Program-made: the position numbers and the translations under genes
In this document: one piece after another, positions 42,377-51,230 of the stretch
Layout: the number at the start of each line of letters is the position of its first letter
Numbering within the stretch: the stretch's first letter is position 1
Assembly: GCA_041393965.1 (NCBI GenBank)
Contig: JAWKJB010000002.1
Location: 682,001-746,000, forward strand
Source: Acidimicrobiia bacterium
GTDB taxonomy: Bacteria; Actinomycetota; Acidimicrobiia; Spongiisociales; UBA5794
Length of the DNA stretch: 64,000 bases
Direction of reading: 5' to 3'
The notes under the pieces: generated by a model
What the model saw: only the letters and a program-made list of their open reading frames with translations
What the model was told of the DNA's origin: nothing
Database searches by the model: none

Positions 42377-42984
42377 CCGACCCCGAGCTGCTGGGGCTCG
42401 AGGCGCATGATCGCCGTGTCCGCCCAACAGCCGCTCGGCGGCGCGGTGCATGAGACATCACCGACAGGCACGGCATTGGTCGCCCACTCGTGGGAGAAGA
42501 ACACCCTCACACCCATCACATCGAGGTTCCCGACAACCGCGTTGCGGCTCTCGGGATCCCAGCGCCCGGTCCAGTCCACCGGACCGAGGTCCGGGTCGGG
42601 ACATGGGTCCCAGTTGCAGCCGAACGCGTCGTAGTCGTACTGGTACACATTGCAGTACGACCCAGGACAGCTTCCCGTCACACCGCCCGTGCTGGTTGCC
42701 TTGTAGATGTACACGAGCTTGATCGTGTCCTGCCCGTTCCCCGGAAGCGAGATCAGCCCCTGTTCGAGGGCTTCGAGCGTCGCGATGTCGGCATACTCGT
42801 TGTTTGCGACCGCCGTACCGACCCTCGCGGCCGATTGGCTTGCGTTCCCGATGGTGAGCCGCTTGTTGAACGCGAGTCCGAACTCGACGATCCCGAACAG
42901 CATCAGGATCAACAGCGGCAGGACGATCGCCATCTCGACAAGGGCGACACCCTGCTCGTCTGCCTGCCAGCGCTTCGCCTTCAT
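42373..42984 (-). CDS. TadE-like minor pseudopilin, second copy
   Basis: About 203 residues with the TadE signature EQGVALVEMAIVLPLLILMLFGIVEFGLAFNKRL near the N-terminus (E in ALVEMA) and a short outside domain with two cysteine pairs (SCPGSYCNV, CNWDPCPDPD). It starts at MKAKRWQADEQG, preceded by GAGGGGCGG. TadE proteins are pseudopilins needed for pilus assembly. It is followed directly by a TadG-like partner and paralogous to the gene at 44794. Confidence 0.85.
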   Translation of the reverse strand: MKAKRWQADEQGVALVEMAIVLPLLILMLFGIVEFGLAFNKRLTIGNASQSAARVGTAVANNEYADIATLEALEQGLISLPGNGQDTIKLVYIYKATSTGGVTGSCPGSYCNVYQYDYDAFGCNWDPCPDPDLGPVDWTGRWDPESRNAVVGNLDVMGVRVFFSHEWATNAVPVGDVSCTAPPSGCWADTAIMRLEPQQLGVG

Positions 42985-43050
42985 ACCGCCCCTCATCGTT
43001 CCGGCATCAGCAGCGGGATTCCCCGCCGGGTCTCGACCCCCGCATCTCCC

Positions 43051-43086
43051 CTGCGTCATCCCGGCATCTCCGGGATACCTACGCAG
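43051..43086. terminator. double-stem hairpin between the two TadE/TadG modules
   Basis: The outer arms CTGCGT and ACGCAG enclose inner arms ATCCCGG and CCGGGAT around CATCT. It lies in a 219-base spacer between the first TadG gene and the second TadE gene on the minus strand. It could end the first transcript or protect an mRNA end. The rest of the spacer shows nothing I recognise. Confidence 0.5.
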
Positions 43087-43203
43087 AGTAGTCGATATTC
43101 CACGATCTGTCACCACCGCGTGGTGATGTCGCGGGTGGACACCGCAATTCGTCCATCGACGACCGTTGTGATGGTAGCCCGCGTCGCCGGATCGTCAAGG
43201 GGG

Positions 43204-44781
43204 CTATTCGACGAGCTTGACGGGGTTGCCCTCGACGCGTGCGGACCAGGTCGTCGTGTCGTTCGCACCACCGGGATAGTCCACGGTCAGCGTCCACCAG
43301 CAGTTCGCGCCGCAGGTGTAAGACTGGTCGATCTCGATCCGGATCTGCATGTGGTGGTTGTTGAAACCCGGTGAGAAGTTGAAGTCGCACGGTGCGAGGG
43401 CCCCCGAACGCCCATCGGTTGCCGTCCAGCTGCAGTCGGGGAGGCTCCCGTCTGGGAGCTCGACACGGACACCGTTGTTCCCCGAGTCCGGGTCCCAGAG
43501 TTCGATCACGAGGTCCTTGCCCCTGTGCACCTCCGGAACCTCCGCAAGGTTGAAGGTTGCTTGGTTCCCTGCGAAGTTGGCGTAGATCGCCATGTCACCG
43601 AGGCCGTACATCCGGGGTGCGGTCCCGGTCGTGAAGGCCCGCATCGAGAAACGGTTCAGCCCGCGATCATCGCTCGCACCGGGATCGGCGATGACGACAC
43701 GGAGCGGGTAGATCCCTTCTCCCTCGTTGAACGAGACACCACACATCGAGTCCCACAGGTCGCTGAGCTCGTCGTAGGTCTTCCCGTTGTAGACATAGGG
43801 GTTCGCCTGGAGGTAGGTGTCGACCTCGGGCCATGTCGTTGAGCTGTTCGCGGTCGGCATGTAGGGATCTCGCGGAGGCATCACGACCTTGCACAGCAAC
43901 TTGTTCCCGTCGCTCGTGTTGAGCGGTGTCGGATCGGGCGCGTACAGCAAGAACATGGTCGTTGGGCCCTGGCTGCCTCCCTGCGGGTTGTCACCGACGA
44001 GGACATAATCGTTGCCACCGCGGGTGAACGGGCCGTCGAAGATCTCGACCCGCAGATCGCTCCCACCCGGTGGGACCTCGATGCCGTACAGGTAGCCGCC
44101 CGTGAAATCCGCAATGCCGTTGTTCATTCCCGCAGGCGTGGTTGGCCGTGCCTCGGGGTTCGGTGTGCACGAGCTGGTGCTTCCTCCGTCGACGCACTGG
44201 GACGCAAAGCGGTCACCCATCGTCCTTCCGGTGAAGTAGCCGTGGATGTTCGCCCAGAAGTTCGGGTTCCGGCCGAGGACCGGGTCCTGACCGAAGTACG
44301 GATCGTTGCTTCCCATGGCAAGGGGCAGCACATACTCGGCAACGGCTGTCTTGGTGATCGAAACCGAGTCGATGCCGAACACCTTCATGAAGAAGGTCGG
44401 CACCTCGTGGGTCACGGTGACGCGCAGCTGGTTGTCGTTCGCGACGGCGGTCGGGTCCGACAGCGCATCCGCAGGCGTCACGATCGTCCCGGCGGCCAGA
44501 TCGTCGTAGCCGTTCTTCTTTGCCACATCTCGCGCAGCAGCGAAGGCGAGGCCGCCGACCCCTCCGTCCTCGGGTTCGTACACGACACCACCGAGTGCAC
44601 CGGCGTCGGCACCATGCTGGATGTTGATGCCCTGCCAGTAGAGCCAACCGAAGTCGATGGCGAATCCTGCCATCGCCATGAGCACGGTGAGCAGGGCAGC
44701 GGCAAAGATGAGCACGGCACCACGCTCGCGGTTCTTCAATCGCCGGGAGGTGGCATGGACGATGGAGCGAATCGGCATCAT
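43204..44781 (-). CDS. TadG-like secreted pilus-associated protein, first copy
   Basis: A 525-residue protein with a short basic start, then ERGAVLIFAAALLTVLMAMAGFAIDFGWLYWQGINIQHGADAGAL in the TadG style, then a large outside region. It shares FFMKVFGIDSVSITKTAVAEY and a C-terminal tail (DTTTWSARVEGNPVKLVE) with the second copy at 40721. The middle regions of the two proteins also follow the same order but are strongly diverged. It is likely a minor pilus or surface protein. It begins 12 bases after the first TadE gene ends. Confidence 0.85.
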   Translation of the reverse strand: MMPIRSIVHATSRRLKNRERGAVLIFAAALLTVLMAMAGFAIDFGWLYWQGINIQHGADAGALGGVVYEPEDGGVGGLAFAAARDVAKKNGYDDLAAGTIVTPADALSDPTAVANDNQLRVTVTHEVPTFFMKVFGIDSVSITKTAVAEYVLPLAMGSNDPYFGQDPVLGRNPNFWANIHGYFTGRTMGDRFASQCVDGGSTSSCTPNPEARPTTPAGMNNGIADFTGGYLYGIEVPPGGSDLRVEIFDGPFTRGGNDYVLVGDNPQGGSQGPTTMFLLYAPDPTPLNTSDGNKLLCKVVMPPRDPYMPTANSSTTWPEVDTYLQANPYVYNGKTYDELSDLWDSMCGVSFNEGEGIYPLRVVIADPGASDDRGLNRFSMRAFTTGTAPRMYGLGDMAIYANFAGNQATFNLAEVPEVHRGKDLVIELWDPDSGNNGVRVELPDGSLPDCSWTATDGRSGALAPCDFNFSPGFNNHHMQIRIEIDQSYTCGANCWWTLTVDYPGGANDTTTWSARVEGNPVKLVE

Positions 44782-44793
44782 CGTCGTAGACCC

Positions 44794-45387
44794 CTACATC
44801 CCGAAGACATCAGGTTCGAGACGGATCAACGCCCGTTCGTGCAGGTCGCGGTCGACGCCGGGGATCAGGTCGGTCGCCGAGGTGTGGTGGTAGGTGACCT
44901 CGATGCCGAGCATGTCGACACCCCCACCCCCGGGCTCGAGGGTCGTGTCACGCAACGCCGGTGCCCACGGCTCGGGGAAACCGGCGTAGCCGGGTTCGTC
45001 CGGATCGGGGCACGGCGTCCACTTGCAGGTCACCGAACTCGGAATGAAGCTGTAATGGTTGACATCGCCGGTCTTCGCCCCCGTGACGGGGTCGGCACGG
45101 AAGATCTCGACGCTGATGAGCACCGACGCGTCGACCTGATCGAACAGGCCGGCCTCAAGCGCCTCGAGCATCCGGATGTCGGCGGACTCGCGCGTCCCCA
45201 TCGTTGCCCCCGTGCGTGCCGCAGACTTGGTTGACGATGCCACGGTCAGTTTCTCCTTGAAGAGCAAGCCGTACTCGACAATGCCGAACACGAGCGTGAT
45301 CAAGAGGGGAAGGATGATCGCCATCTCGACGAGGGCGGCACCCCGCTGGCGCTCGCCTCGGTTGCGGAAAGGTCTCGAGACCCGCAT
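44794..45387 (-). CDS. TadE-like minor pseudopilin, first copy
   Basis: About 197 residues: RGAALVEMAIILPLLITLVFGIVEYGLLFKEKLTVASSTKSAARTGATMG is the TadE core with the conserved E and the following G-x5-E. An outside domain with CKWTPCPDPDEPGY parallels CNWDPCPDPD of the second copy. I start it at MRVSRPFRNRG; the ribosome site is weak. It is the first gene of the four-gene TadE/TadG operon. Confidence 0.85.
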   Translation of the reverse strand: MRVSRPFRNRGERQRGAALVEMAIILPLLITLVFGIVEYGLLFKEKLTVASSTKSAARTGATMGTRESADIRMLEALEAGLFDQVDASVLISVEIFRADPVTGAKTGDVNHYSFIPSSVTCKWTPCPDPDEPGYAGFPEPWAPALRDTTLEPGGGGVDMLGIEVTYHHTSATDLIPGVDRDLHERALIRLEPDVFGM

Positions 45388-45503
45388 ATGGAACCCCGGT
45401 CTGGTCTGACTACTGTGTGTTGTGTGCTTGCTGCTCAGCGCGCAGTCGACGAGCACCATGGCATGCTACGACCACTCCAGTAGTATCGCCCGATTCGGCA
45501 AAA

Positions 45504-45524
45504 ACTTGAATGGGTCGGCCGACC
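45504..45524 (-). promoter_or_regulatory. dyad operator and probable -35 of the TadE/TadG operon
   Basis: ATGGGTC, 4 bases, GACCC (45509-45524) repeats the core of the pilin-promoter dyad with the same spacing. On the minus strand it abuts TTCAAG (45504-45509), which is followed 17 bases later by GATACT, a plausible -35/-10 pair reading towards tadE. The tRNA-Leu promoter reads away from it on the other side. Confidence 0.5.
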
Positions 45525-45529
45525 CCCGC

Positions 45530-45558
45530 GTTGAACACGGCGAGTCGGCCGGTACGAT
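45530..45558 (+). promoter_or_regulatory. promoter of tRNA-Leu(CAA)
   Basis: TTGAAC (45530-45535), a 17-base spacer, and TACGAT (45553-45558), ending 10 bases before the tRNA 5' end. Confidence 0.65.
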
Positions 45559-45568
45559 TGGCTTCCCT

Positions 45569-45654
45569 GCCGGGATGGCGGAATGGCAGACGCGGTGGAC
45601 TCAAAATCCACTGGGCGCAAGCCCGTGGGGGTTCAAGTCCCCCTCCCGGTACCA
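45569..45654 (+). tRNA. tRNA-Leu(CAA)
   Basis: Acceptor arms GCCGGGA and TCCCGGT, D-arm region GCGGAATGGCAGACGC, anticodon stem GTGGA/TCCAC with loop CTCAAAA giving anticodon CAA, a long variable arm (GGGCGCAAGCCC), T-arm GGGGGTTCAAGTCCCCC, and an encoded CCA. The long variable arm and the anticodon identify leucine (UUG codon). Confidence 0.95.
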
Positions 45655-45688
45655 CATCCACATCTCTCCATCCACATCTCTCCGCACC

Positions 45689-46552
45689 TCAACGCTGAGG
45701 GGCGGACGGCGACACAGGGCGTTGGACGGCTGCGGCAAGGTCGGAGACGAATCGTGCAAGCACCCCTCGTGCCTCCTCGGGCGACGGCGCTTCGAGCACT
45801 CGCCGCACAACAGCGGTTCCTACGATGACTCCGTCGCCGACAGCGGCAGCGCGGGCCACATGGTCGGGAGTGGAGATCCCGACGCCGAACACGATCGGTG
45901 CTTGGGAGCGTTCCCTGATGCGGCTCGCAAGGCTCTCCGTATTCACGGATGCGGCCTCGCGTTCGCCCGTGACACCAATCTCGGCGACCGCGTACACGAA
46001 CGCAGGATCCGCTGCAGCGACCGCCTCGAGGCGACGCTCGTCGGTGGTGGGTGCAGCAAAGAGCACAAGACCGAGGCCGGTCGCGGCCGCTGCGGACAAG
46101 AATGGCTGCGATTCGTCCACGGGGAGATCGGCAACGATCACACCCGCCCCGCCTGCGGCTGCGACCCGATCGAAGAACACATCGACGCCGAGGCGCAGCA
46201 CCGGATTCACATAGGTCATCACCAGCACGGGTTTGCCGGTCTCGCCAACGATCCGAGACACGATATCGAGGCTCACATCGACGGTCACACCAGCTGCAAG
46301 CGCTCGCTCGCCGGCCGCCATGATGACGGGGCCGTCCAGGAGTGGGTCGGCATATGGGATCCCCACCTCGAATCCATCCGCACCCGCGTCGGCCATGGCG
46401 CGAAACAGCTCAACGGATTCAGCGACCGTCGGGAGGCCCGCCGTCAGATACGGGAGGAGCGCGGCCCGGTTCTCCGTGCGCGCGTGCGCGAACATCGCGG
46501 CAAGTCGGTCTCGGCCGGTGTCATCCACTGTGAGCGGCAACTTGTTGGACAT
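45689..46552 (-). CDS. trpA: tryptophan synthase alpha chain
   Basis: A 287-residue TIM barrel that splits indole-3-glycerol phosphate to indole, passed to the beta chain. The catalytic acids are E62 (GFEVGIP) and D73 (PLLDGPV), and VFGVGISTPDHV is the phosphate-binding loop. I use ATG 46552 with GAGG eight bases upstream; GTG starts at 46561 and 46528 are possible. It overlaps the end of trpB by about 32 bases and is the last gene of the trp cluster. Confidence 0.96.
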   Translation of the reverse strand: MSNKLPLTVDDTGRDRLAAMFAHARTENRAALLPYLTAGLPTVAESVELFRAMADAGADGFEVGIPYADPLLDGPVIMAAGERALAAGVTVDVSLDIVSRIVGETGKPVLVMTYVNPVLRLGVDVFFDRVAAAGGAGVIVADLPVDESQPFLSAAAATGLGLVLFAAPTTDERRLEAVAAADPAFVYAVAEIGVTGEREAASVNTESLASRIRERSQAPIVFGVGISTPDHVARAAAVGDGVIVGTAVVRRVLEAPSPEEARGVLARFVSDLAAAVQRPVSPSAPQR

Positions 46553-47705
46553 CCTTGTCACCTCGACCGGACAGATTCAGGACAACGGTCCTCCCCCGCA
46601 ATGCGGAAGCCTCACGAATGATCCACGCGAGGGCGTGGCTCGACTCGAGCGCCGGAATGATGCCTTCCGTCCGGCTGAGGCGGTGGAATGCCTCGACGGC
46701 TTCGTCGTCGGTAGCACTCACATACCGAACGAGACCCGTCTCTTTGAAGTAGGCATGCTCTGGACCGACACCGGGATAGTCGAGACCCGCCGAGATCGAG
46801 TGTGCCTCGAGCACCTGACCGAACGGATCCTGGAGCATGTAGGTCATGGCCCCGTGAAGCACCCCGCGCGAACCGTGCCCGAGGGAGGCACCGTGCTTCC
46901 CCGTTGGGATTCCGAGTCCTGCGGCCTCCACACCGACCAGGTCCACGCCGCCGTCTCCGACGAACGGATAGAAGACCCCCATCGCGTTCGATCCTCCCCC
47001 GACCGGGGCAACGATCGTATCGGGACACGGACGACCGTCGGACCCATCGAGCTGGGCTTTCAGCTCGGTCCCGATGATCTTTTGGAACTCGCGGACCATC
47101 CATGGAAACGGATGCGGGCCGACAACGGACCCGATGATGTAGTGGGTTGTCGCAACACTCGCGACCCAGTCGCGAAGAGCGGCCGAAACGGCATCCTTGA
47201 GGGTACCTGCGCCGGAGGTGACGGGCACGACCTCAGCACCGAGCAACTCCATCCGATATACATTGAGGGCCTGGCGTTGCATGTCCTTGGCACCCATGTA
47301 CACGAGGCATTGCAATCCGAGGAGTGCACAGGCCGTCGCCGTAGCGACCCCGTGCTGCCCGGCGCCAGTTTCTGCAATGACGCGCTGTTTCCCCATCCGG
47401 AGCGTGAGCAGTCCCTGTGCGACGGTGTTGTTGATCTTGTGCGCGCCCGTGTGGGCGAGGTCCTCGCGCTTGAGCCACAGGTCAAGTCCGAGTTCCTCCG
47501 AGAGCCGAGCAGCTCGATACACCGGTGTCGGCCTCCCGACGAAGCTGGCGAGCAGGTCGTCGAGCTCGGCGTGGAAGCGGTCGTCGCACCATGCGTCGAC
47601 GAACGCCGCTTCGAGCTGAGCGAGAGCGGGCATCAGCGTCTCGGGCGCAAACGACCCTCCGAAGCCGCCGAAGCGTCCCGTCTGGTCCGGCCGATCGAGT
47701 CTCAT
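46521..47705 (-). CDS. trpB: tryptophan synthase beta chain
   Basis: A 394-residue PLP enzyme joining indole and serine. The PLP lysine is K90 in HTGAHKINN, and the phosphate-binding loop GGGSNAMGVF and ETGAGQHGVATA are intact. The start is the ATG of MRLDRPDQTGRFGGFGGSF at 47705, which overlaps the trpF stop as ATGA; the open frame upstream is not family sequence. It partners with TrpA. Confidence 0.97.
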   Translation of the reverse strand: MRLDRPDQTGRFGGFGGSFAPETLMPALAQLEAAFVDAWCDDRFHAELDDLLASFVGRPTPVYRAARLSEELGLDLWLKREDLAHTGAHKINNTVAQGLLTLRMGKQRVIAETGAGQHGVATATACALLGLQCLVYMGAKDMQRQALNVYRMELLGAEVVPVTSGAGTLKDAVSAALRDWVASVATTHYIIGSVVGPHPFPWMVREFQKIIGTELKAQLDGSDGRPCPDTIVAPVGGGSNAMGVFYPFVGDGGVDLVGVEAAGLGIPTGKHGASLGHGSRGVLHGAMTYMLQDPFGQVLEAHSISAGLDYPGVGPEHAYFKETGLVRYVSATDDEAVEAFHRLSRTEGIIPALESSHALAWIIREASALRGRTVVLNLSGRGDKDVQQVAAHSG

Positions 47706-48313
47706 GTGCCTTTCGCCTCTCGCACGAACGCGGCGATGGTACCGGGATCCTTGCTCCCTGGTTCGGTCTCGAGCCTTGATGATGCGTCGACCCCGAACGG
47801 GCACAGCACCCGGATCGCCTCGGCCACATTGTCGACCCCGAGGCCGCCGGCGAGCACGAATGGCCGGCCGGGCGACTCGAGCACATGCCAGTCGAACGCG
47901 ACGCCGGTACCCCCGTGAACAAATGCTGAAGCCGTGTCGAACAGTGGGAGGCTCGCACCCGGAATCGATCCGACATCGATGTCGGGGCCCTGGGCGGTGA
48001 CCCGGACGGGATGGAGGCTGGAATAGCCTGCGTCGATCGCCGCGGCGGCCACCGCGGTTGCATGCCTGCCATGGTTCTGGATACCGTCGGCGGCAGTCAC
48101 TTGCGCTGCATGCAACGCTTGTGACGGCGTGAGGTCGACGGTCACGATGAACCGAAGGATGGGGACGCCACGCATGAGGGCGGTCGCGCGCTCGATGCTG
48201 ATCGATCGCGGTGACCCGGCAGCAAGCACGAAGCCAACGGCGTCCGCTCCTCCTTCGATGGCGGCGTCGCGGGCCGCCTCATCGGTGATCCCGCAGATCT
48301 TCACCCAGGTCAT
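47702..48313 (-). CDS. trpF: phosphoribosylanthranilate isomerase
   Basis: A 203-residue TIM barrel acting in tryptophan synthesis before TrpC. The general-base cysteine C7 is in VKICGIT, the general acid is in LFDTASAF, and GVDASSRLETEPGSKD is the conserved phosphate-binding end. It overlaps trpC and trpB by 4 bases each. It is on the short side but complete. Confidence 0.93.
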   Translation of the reverse strand: MTWVKICGITDEAARDAAIEGGADAVGFVLAAGSPRSISIERATALMRGVPILRFIVTVDLTPSQALHAAQVTAADGIQNHGRHATAVAAAAIDAGYSSLHPVRVTAQGPDIDVGSIPGASLPLFDTASAFVHGGTGVAFDWHVLESPGRPFVLAGGLGVDNVAEAIRVLCPFGVDASSRLETEPGSKDPGTIAAFVREAKGT

Positions 48314-49077
48314 CGTTGAGCCTTGAGTGAGGCGACAAGGAGCGCTGGATCGTCTCCACGGACCAAGGCCTCCCCCACGAGAATCGCGTCGTAGCCAGCC
48401 CGCTCCATCCGTTGCGCCCCCTCGAGATTCGACACGCCGGACTCGCCGATCGTGACCGCCGACGGCGGGAGCACCTGAGCCACTCGTTCGGCAACCCCGA
48501 GATCGACCTCGAATGTGGTGAGGTCACGGTTGTTGACACCGATGATCTGCGCGCCGACGCCCACGGCCCTGCGTGCCTCGTCGACGGTGTGCGCTTCGAC
48601 GATCGCGGCCATACGGGCCTTCGAAGCGGTGGCAAGCATCTCGACGAGTGCCTGGTCTGTGAGCGCTGCGACAATGAGCAGCACAGCGTCCGCGCCCGCT
48701 GCCCGCGCTTCCCAGATCTGGGAGCTCGAACGCGTGAAGTCCTTGCGAAGCACCGGAACCGACACGGCGGCGCGCACCGCGGTGAGATCATCGAGGGAAC
48801 CACCGAAGAACTCGGGTTCGGTGAGAACCGAGATGGCATCCGCGCCACCGGCTTGGTAGGCGACGGCGAGACCCGCAGGATCGAGGTCGGTTGCGATGGC
48901 GCCGGCGGAGGGTGATCGTCGCTTGATCTCGGCAATGACCGAAAGACCCGGTGATCTCAGTGCGTCGATGAAGCTCCGCGGCGGCGCGGCGACCGTTGCC
49001 GCCGATCGGTGACGGTCGATGTCCGAATCGGCGATCGCGGCTCGACGATCGGCAGCTTCGAGTATCTGCGAGAGCAT
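48310..49077 (-). CDS. trpC: indole-3-glycerol phosphate synthase
   Basis: A 255-residue TIM barrel closing the indole ring. Family blocks are SVIAEIKRRSPSAG, ISVLTEPEFFGGSLDDL, VLRKDFTRSSSQIWEARAAG, IIGVNNRDLTTFEVD and IGESGVSNLEGAQRM. I start it at MLSQILEAADRRAA; the open frame upstream overlaps the kinase gene and is not family sequence. It follows the kinase gene by 19 bases on the same strand. Confidence 0.96.
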   Translation of the reverse strand: MLSQILEAADRRAAIADSDIDRHRSAATVAAPPRSFIDALRSPGLSVIAEIKRRSPSAGAIATDLDPAGLAVAYQAGGADAISVLTEPEFFGGSLDDLTAVRAAVSVPVLRKDFTRSSSQIWEARAAGADAVLLIVAALTDQALVEMLATASKARMAAIVEAHTVDEARRAVGVGAQIIGVNNRDLTTFEVDLGVAERVAQVLPPSAVTIGESGVSNLEGAQRMERAGYDAILVGEALVRGDDPALLVASLKAQR

Positions 49078-49096
49078 CCGCCCATGGTATCCGGCG

Positions 49097-50494
49097 TCAG
49101 GTTCGGGGAGCCGGGATGGACACGCAAAACGAGGTACCCCTGTGGTCGTCACTGTCACATGTCACGGTTCCGCCCATGGCATCGACCAGCTCCGAGACGA
49201 TGGCCAACCCGAGGCCAGAACCGGATGGTCGAACCGCCCGATATCGCTCGGCGACATAGAGCCGCTCGAACACATGCGGGAGATCTCTGTCGGATATGCC
49301 ATGACCCGAGTTGTGGACTCTCAGCGCGAACTCCTCTCGTCGAGCGGTGACCGTAAGCGTGATCGTTCCCATCTCGGGTGTGTACCGCATGGCGTTCTCG
49401 ATCAGGTTGGAGAGGACCTGGCTCAGACGGTCGGGGTCGACGACACGGTCACCGGTTTGTGCCAATTCGACGGTCAGGCGCAACGAGGACGCCGCCGCAA
49501 GAGGGACGAACCCGTCGGCGACCCCGCGCACAAGTGCGGCGACATCAACGGGCTCGGGTCGCATGGTGAATTGGTTCGCCTCGATACGGCCAAGCAGCAT
49601 CACATCTTCCACGAGCCTCGACAGCTGATCCGCTTGGCTGTTGAGCACATCGGCAACCCGTGGGAGGTCGTTTGGCGAGATATCGCCGGCATGGAGCGCC
49701 TCCGCGTAACCTCGAATGGTCGTGAGGGGTGTCCGTAGGTCATGGCCGACGGCCATGAGGAAGTCGCGTTCACGCTCCCGCAACGACGCAAGTTGATCCG
49801 TCATGGCGTTGAATGCGACGGCCACAGCGTTGATCTCGTCGTTGCCGGTGTCGTCGACCCGCGTCGACAGGTCCCCATGGCCGACCGCCGATGCGGCCCG
49901 TTCGAGCGATGAGAGCCGGTTCGTGACCGACTGTCCGACAACGACGCCGAATAGCACGACCAGGATGGCGCCGACCGTGATTGCAATGCCGACCGGAATC
50001 GAGACGACATCGAGGGGAACGAGCGGCTGGGACCGTCCAACGGCGACGCGCACGGTGACATTCGGCGTCTCGACTTCCTCGACGGCGACGAGCATTCGTT
50101 CCCCAGCGACATCGACCGAGACCACCTCACCGGCTTGGGTCTCGCCGGCCACCAGCGGAAGAACCACGAGGGGTGGGACGATCGGTGCGCTCCGAGACCC
50201 GACGATGATCTCACCCTCGACGATGTCATGTCCCCCGAGCCGCTGCGCGCGTTCGAGGGACCGTTCGAGATCGGAGCGAAGGCCTCGCACCGTCGCGGCG
50301 AGGTTGGCAGTTGGGCGAAAGCGAAGCCGGTCGAGGTCGCTGTCGAGCTGCGCTGCGGTGACCTCTGCCTGCCGGTGGAGTTCGTCGGCAGCGCGTGCAT
50401 CGACCCGGTTCCGGATGAAAACAAGCGCCCCGACACCGACGGTGACCATCGCGGCGGCCACGACGAGGGCAGCTACGACGATCTTGCGCCGCAT
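49097..50494 (-). CDS. OmpR-family sensor histidine kinase within the trp cluster
   Basis: A 465-residue EnvZ/BaeS-like kinase: membrane helix 1 (5-27), an outside sensor region (about 28-162), membrane helix 2 (163-187), HAMP (188-240), a HisKA domain with H251 in MAVGHDLRTPLTTIRGY, and an ATPase domain with NLIENAMRYTP, HGISDRDLPHVFERLY and GSGLGLAIVSELVDAMGG. The ATG overlaps the response-regulator stop by one base. The signal is unknown. Its position between trpE and trpC implies co-transcription with tryptophan genes. Confidence 0.93.
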   Translation of the reverse strand: MRRKIVVAALVVAAAMVTVGVGALVFIRNRVDARAADELHRQAEVTAAQLDSDLDRLRFRPTANLAATVRGLRSDLERSLERAQRLGGHDIVEGEIIVGSRSAPIVPPLVVLPLVAGETQAGEVVSVDVAGERMLVAVEEVETPNVTVRVAVGRSQPLVPLDVVSIPVGIAITVGAILVVLFGVVVGQSVTNRLSSLERAASAVGHGDLSTRVDDTGNDEINAVAVAFNAMTDQLASLRERERDFLMAVGHDLRTPLTTIRGYAEALHAGDISPNDLPRVADVLNSQADQLSRLVEDVMLLGRIEANQFTMRPEPVDVAALVRGVADGFVPLAAASSLRLTVELAQTGDRVVDPDRLSQVLSNLIENAMRYTPEMGTITLTVTARREEFALRVHNSGHGISDRDLPHVFERLYVAERYRAVRPSGSGLGLAIVSELVDAMGGTVTCDSDDHRGTSFCVSIPAPRT

Positions 50495-51165
50495 CAGACC
50501 TCGATCCGGTAGCCGACGCCCCACACGGTGTCGATGACGAGCGGGGGGAGCTTCTTGCGGAGCTGTCTGATGTGTACATCCACGGTGCGGGTCTCTCCGA
50601 AGTAGTCGTAGCCCCAGACGCCTTCGAGGATCTGGGAGCGGGTCAGGACGAGTCCGGCGTGTTCGGCGAGGAACCACAGAAGATCGAATTCCCTCGCGGT
50701 CGGCCGCACGACGGTGGAATCAGGGAGCACGACTTCCCGACGGCCGGAGTCGATGGTGCATCCGCTCACGGTTCGGACGGCAGCCGTTACCGGTCGTTCT
50801 TCGGCGCGACGAAGCACGGCAAGGACGCGTGCGACCACCTCGCGCGGCGAGAAGGGCTTCGTGATGTAGTCGTCCGCTCCGACTTCGAGGCCGATGATCG
50901 TGTCGGTCTCCGAGTCGCGAGCGGTAAGCATCAGGATCGGGACATCCGACCGTCGGCGGATCTCACGACACACGGCAATCCCGTCGATGCCGGGAAGTCC
51001 GAGATCCAAGAGGACGACGCGGGGTGCCCGTTCGTGCATTCGGTCGAGGCCGTCCTCACCCGAGATCGCATGTACGAGTGAGAACCCTTCGCGCTCGAGG
51101 TAGAGACGAAGCAGGTCGGCGATCTCGTCGTGATCTTCGATCAGCAACACCGTTCCGCCAGACAA
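50494..51165 (-). CDS. OmpR-family response regulator within the trp cluster
   Basis: A 223-residue regulator with a receiver domain (E10, D11, phosphoacceptor D54 in LLDLGLPG, K103 in ITKPFSPRE) and a winged-helix DNA-binding domain (LTRSQILEGVWGYDYFGETRTVDVHIRQLRKKL). It partners with the kinase encoded directly downstream. The gene starts 80 bases after the trpE stop. Confidence 0.94.
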   Translation of the reverse strand: MSGGTVLLIEDHDEIADLLRLYLEREGFSLVHAISGEDGLDRMHERAPRVVLLDLGLPGIDGIAVCREIRRRSDVPILMLTARDSETDTIIGLEVGADDYITKPFSPREVVARVLAVLRRAEERPVTAAVRTVSGCTIDSGRREVVLPDSTVVRPTAREFDLLWFLAEHAGLVLTRSQILEGVWGYDYFGETRTVDVHIRQLRKKLPPLVIDTVWGVGYRIEV

Positions 51166-51230
51166 TCCCGGTCCCTTCGATCATGGCTTGTGCGGAGATC
51201 GTACGGCACGGTTGTAAGAAGAATGTGAGA

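Noticed and set aside
45655..45688. Two direct copies of a 14-base CATCCACATCTCTC-type unit after tRNA-Leu(CAA)
   Set aside because: Only two units, in a short spacer; too little to call an attachment site or repeat element.
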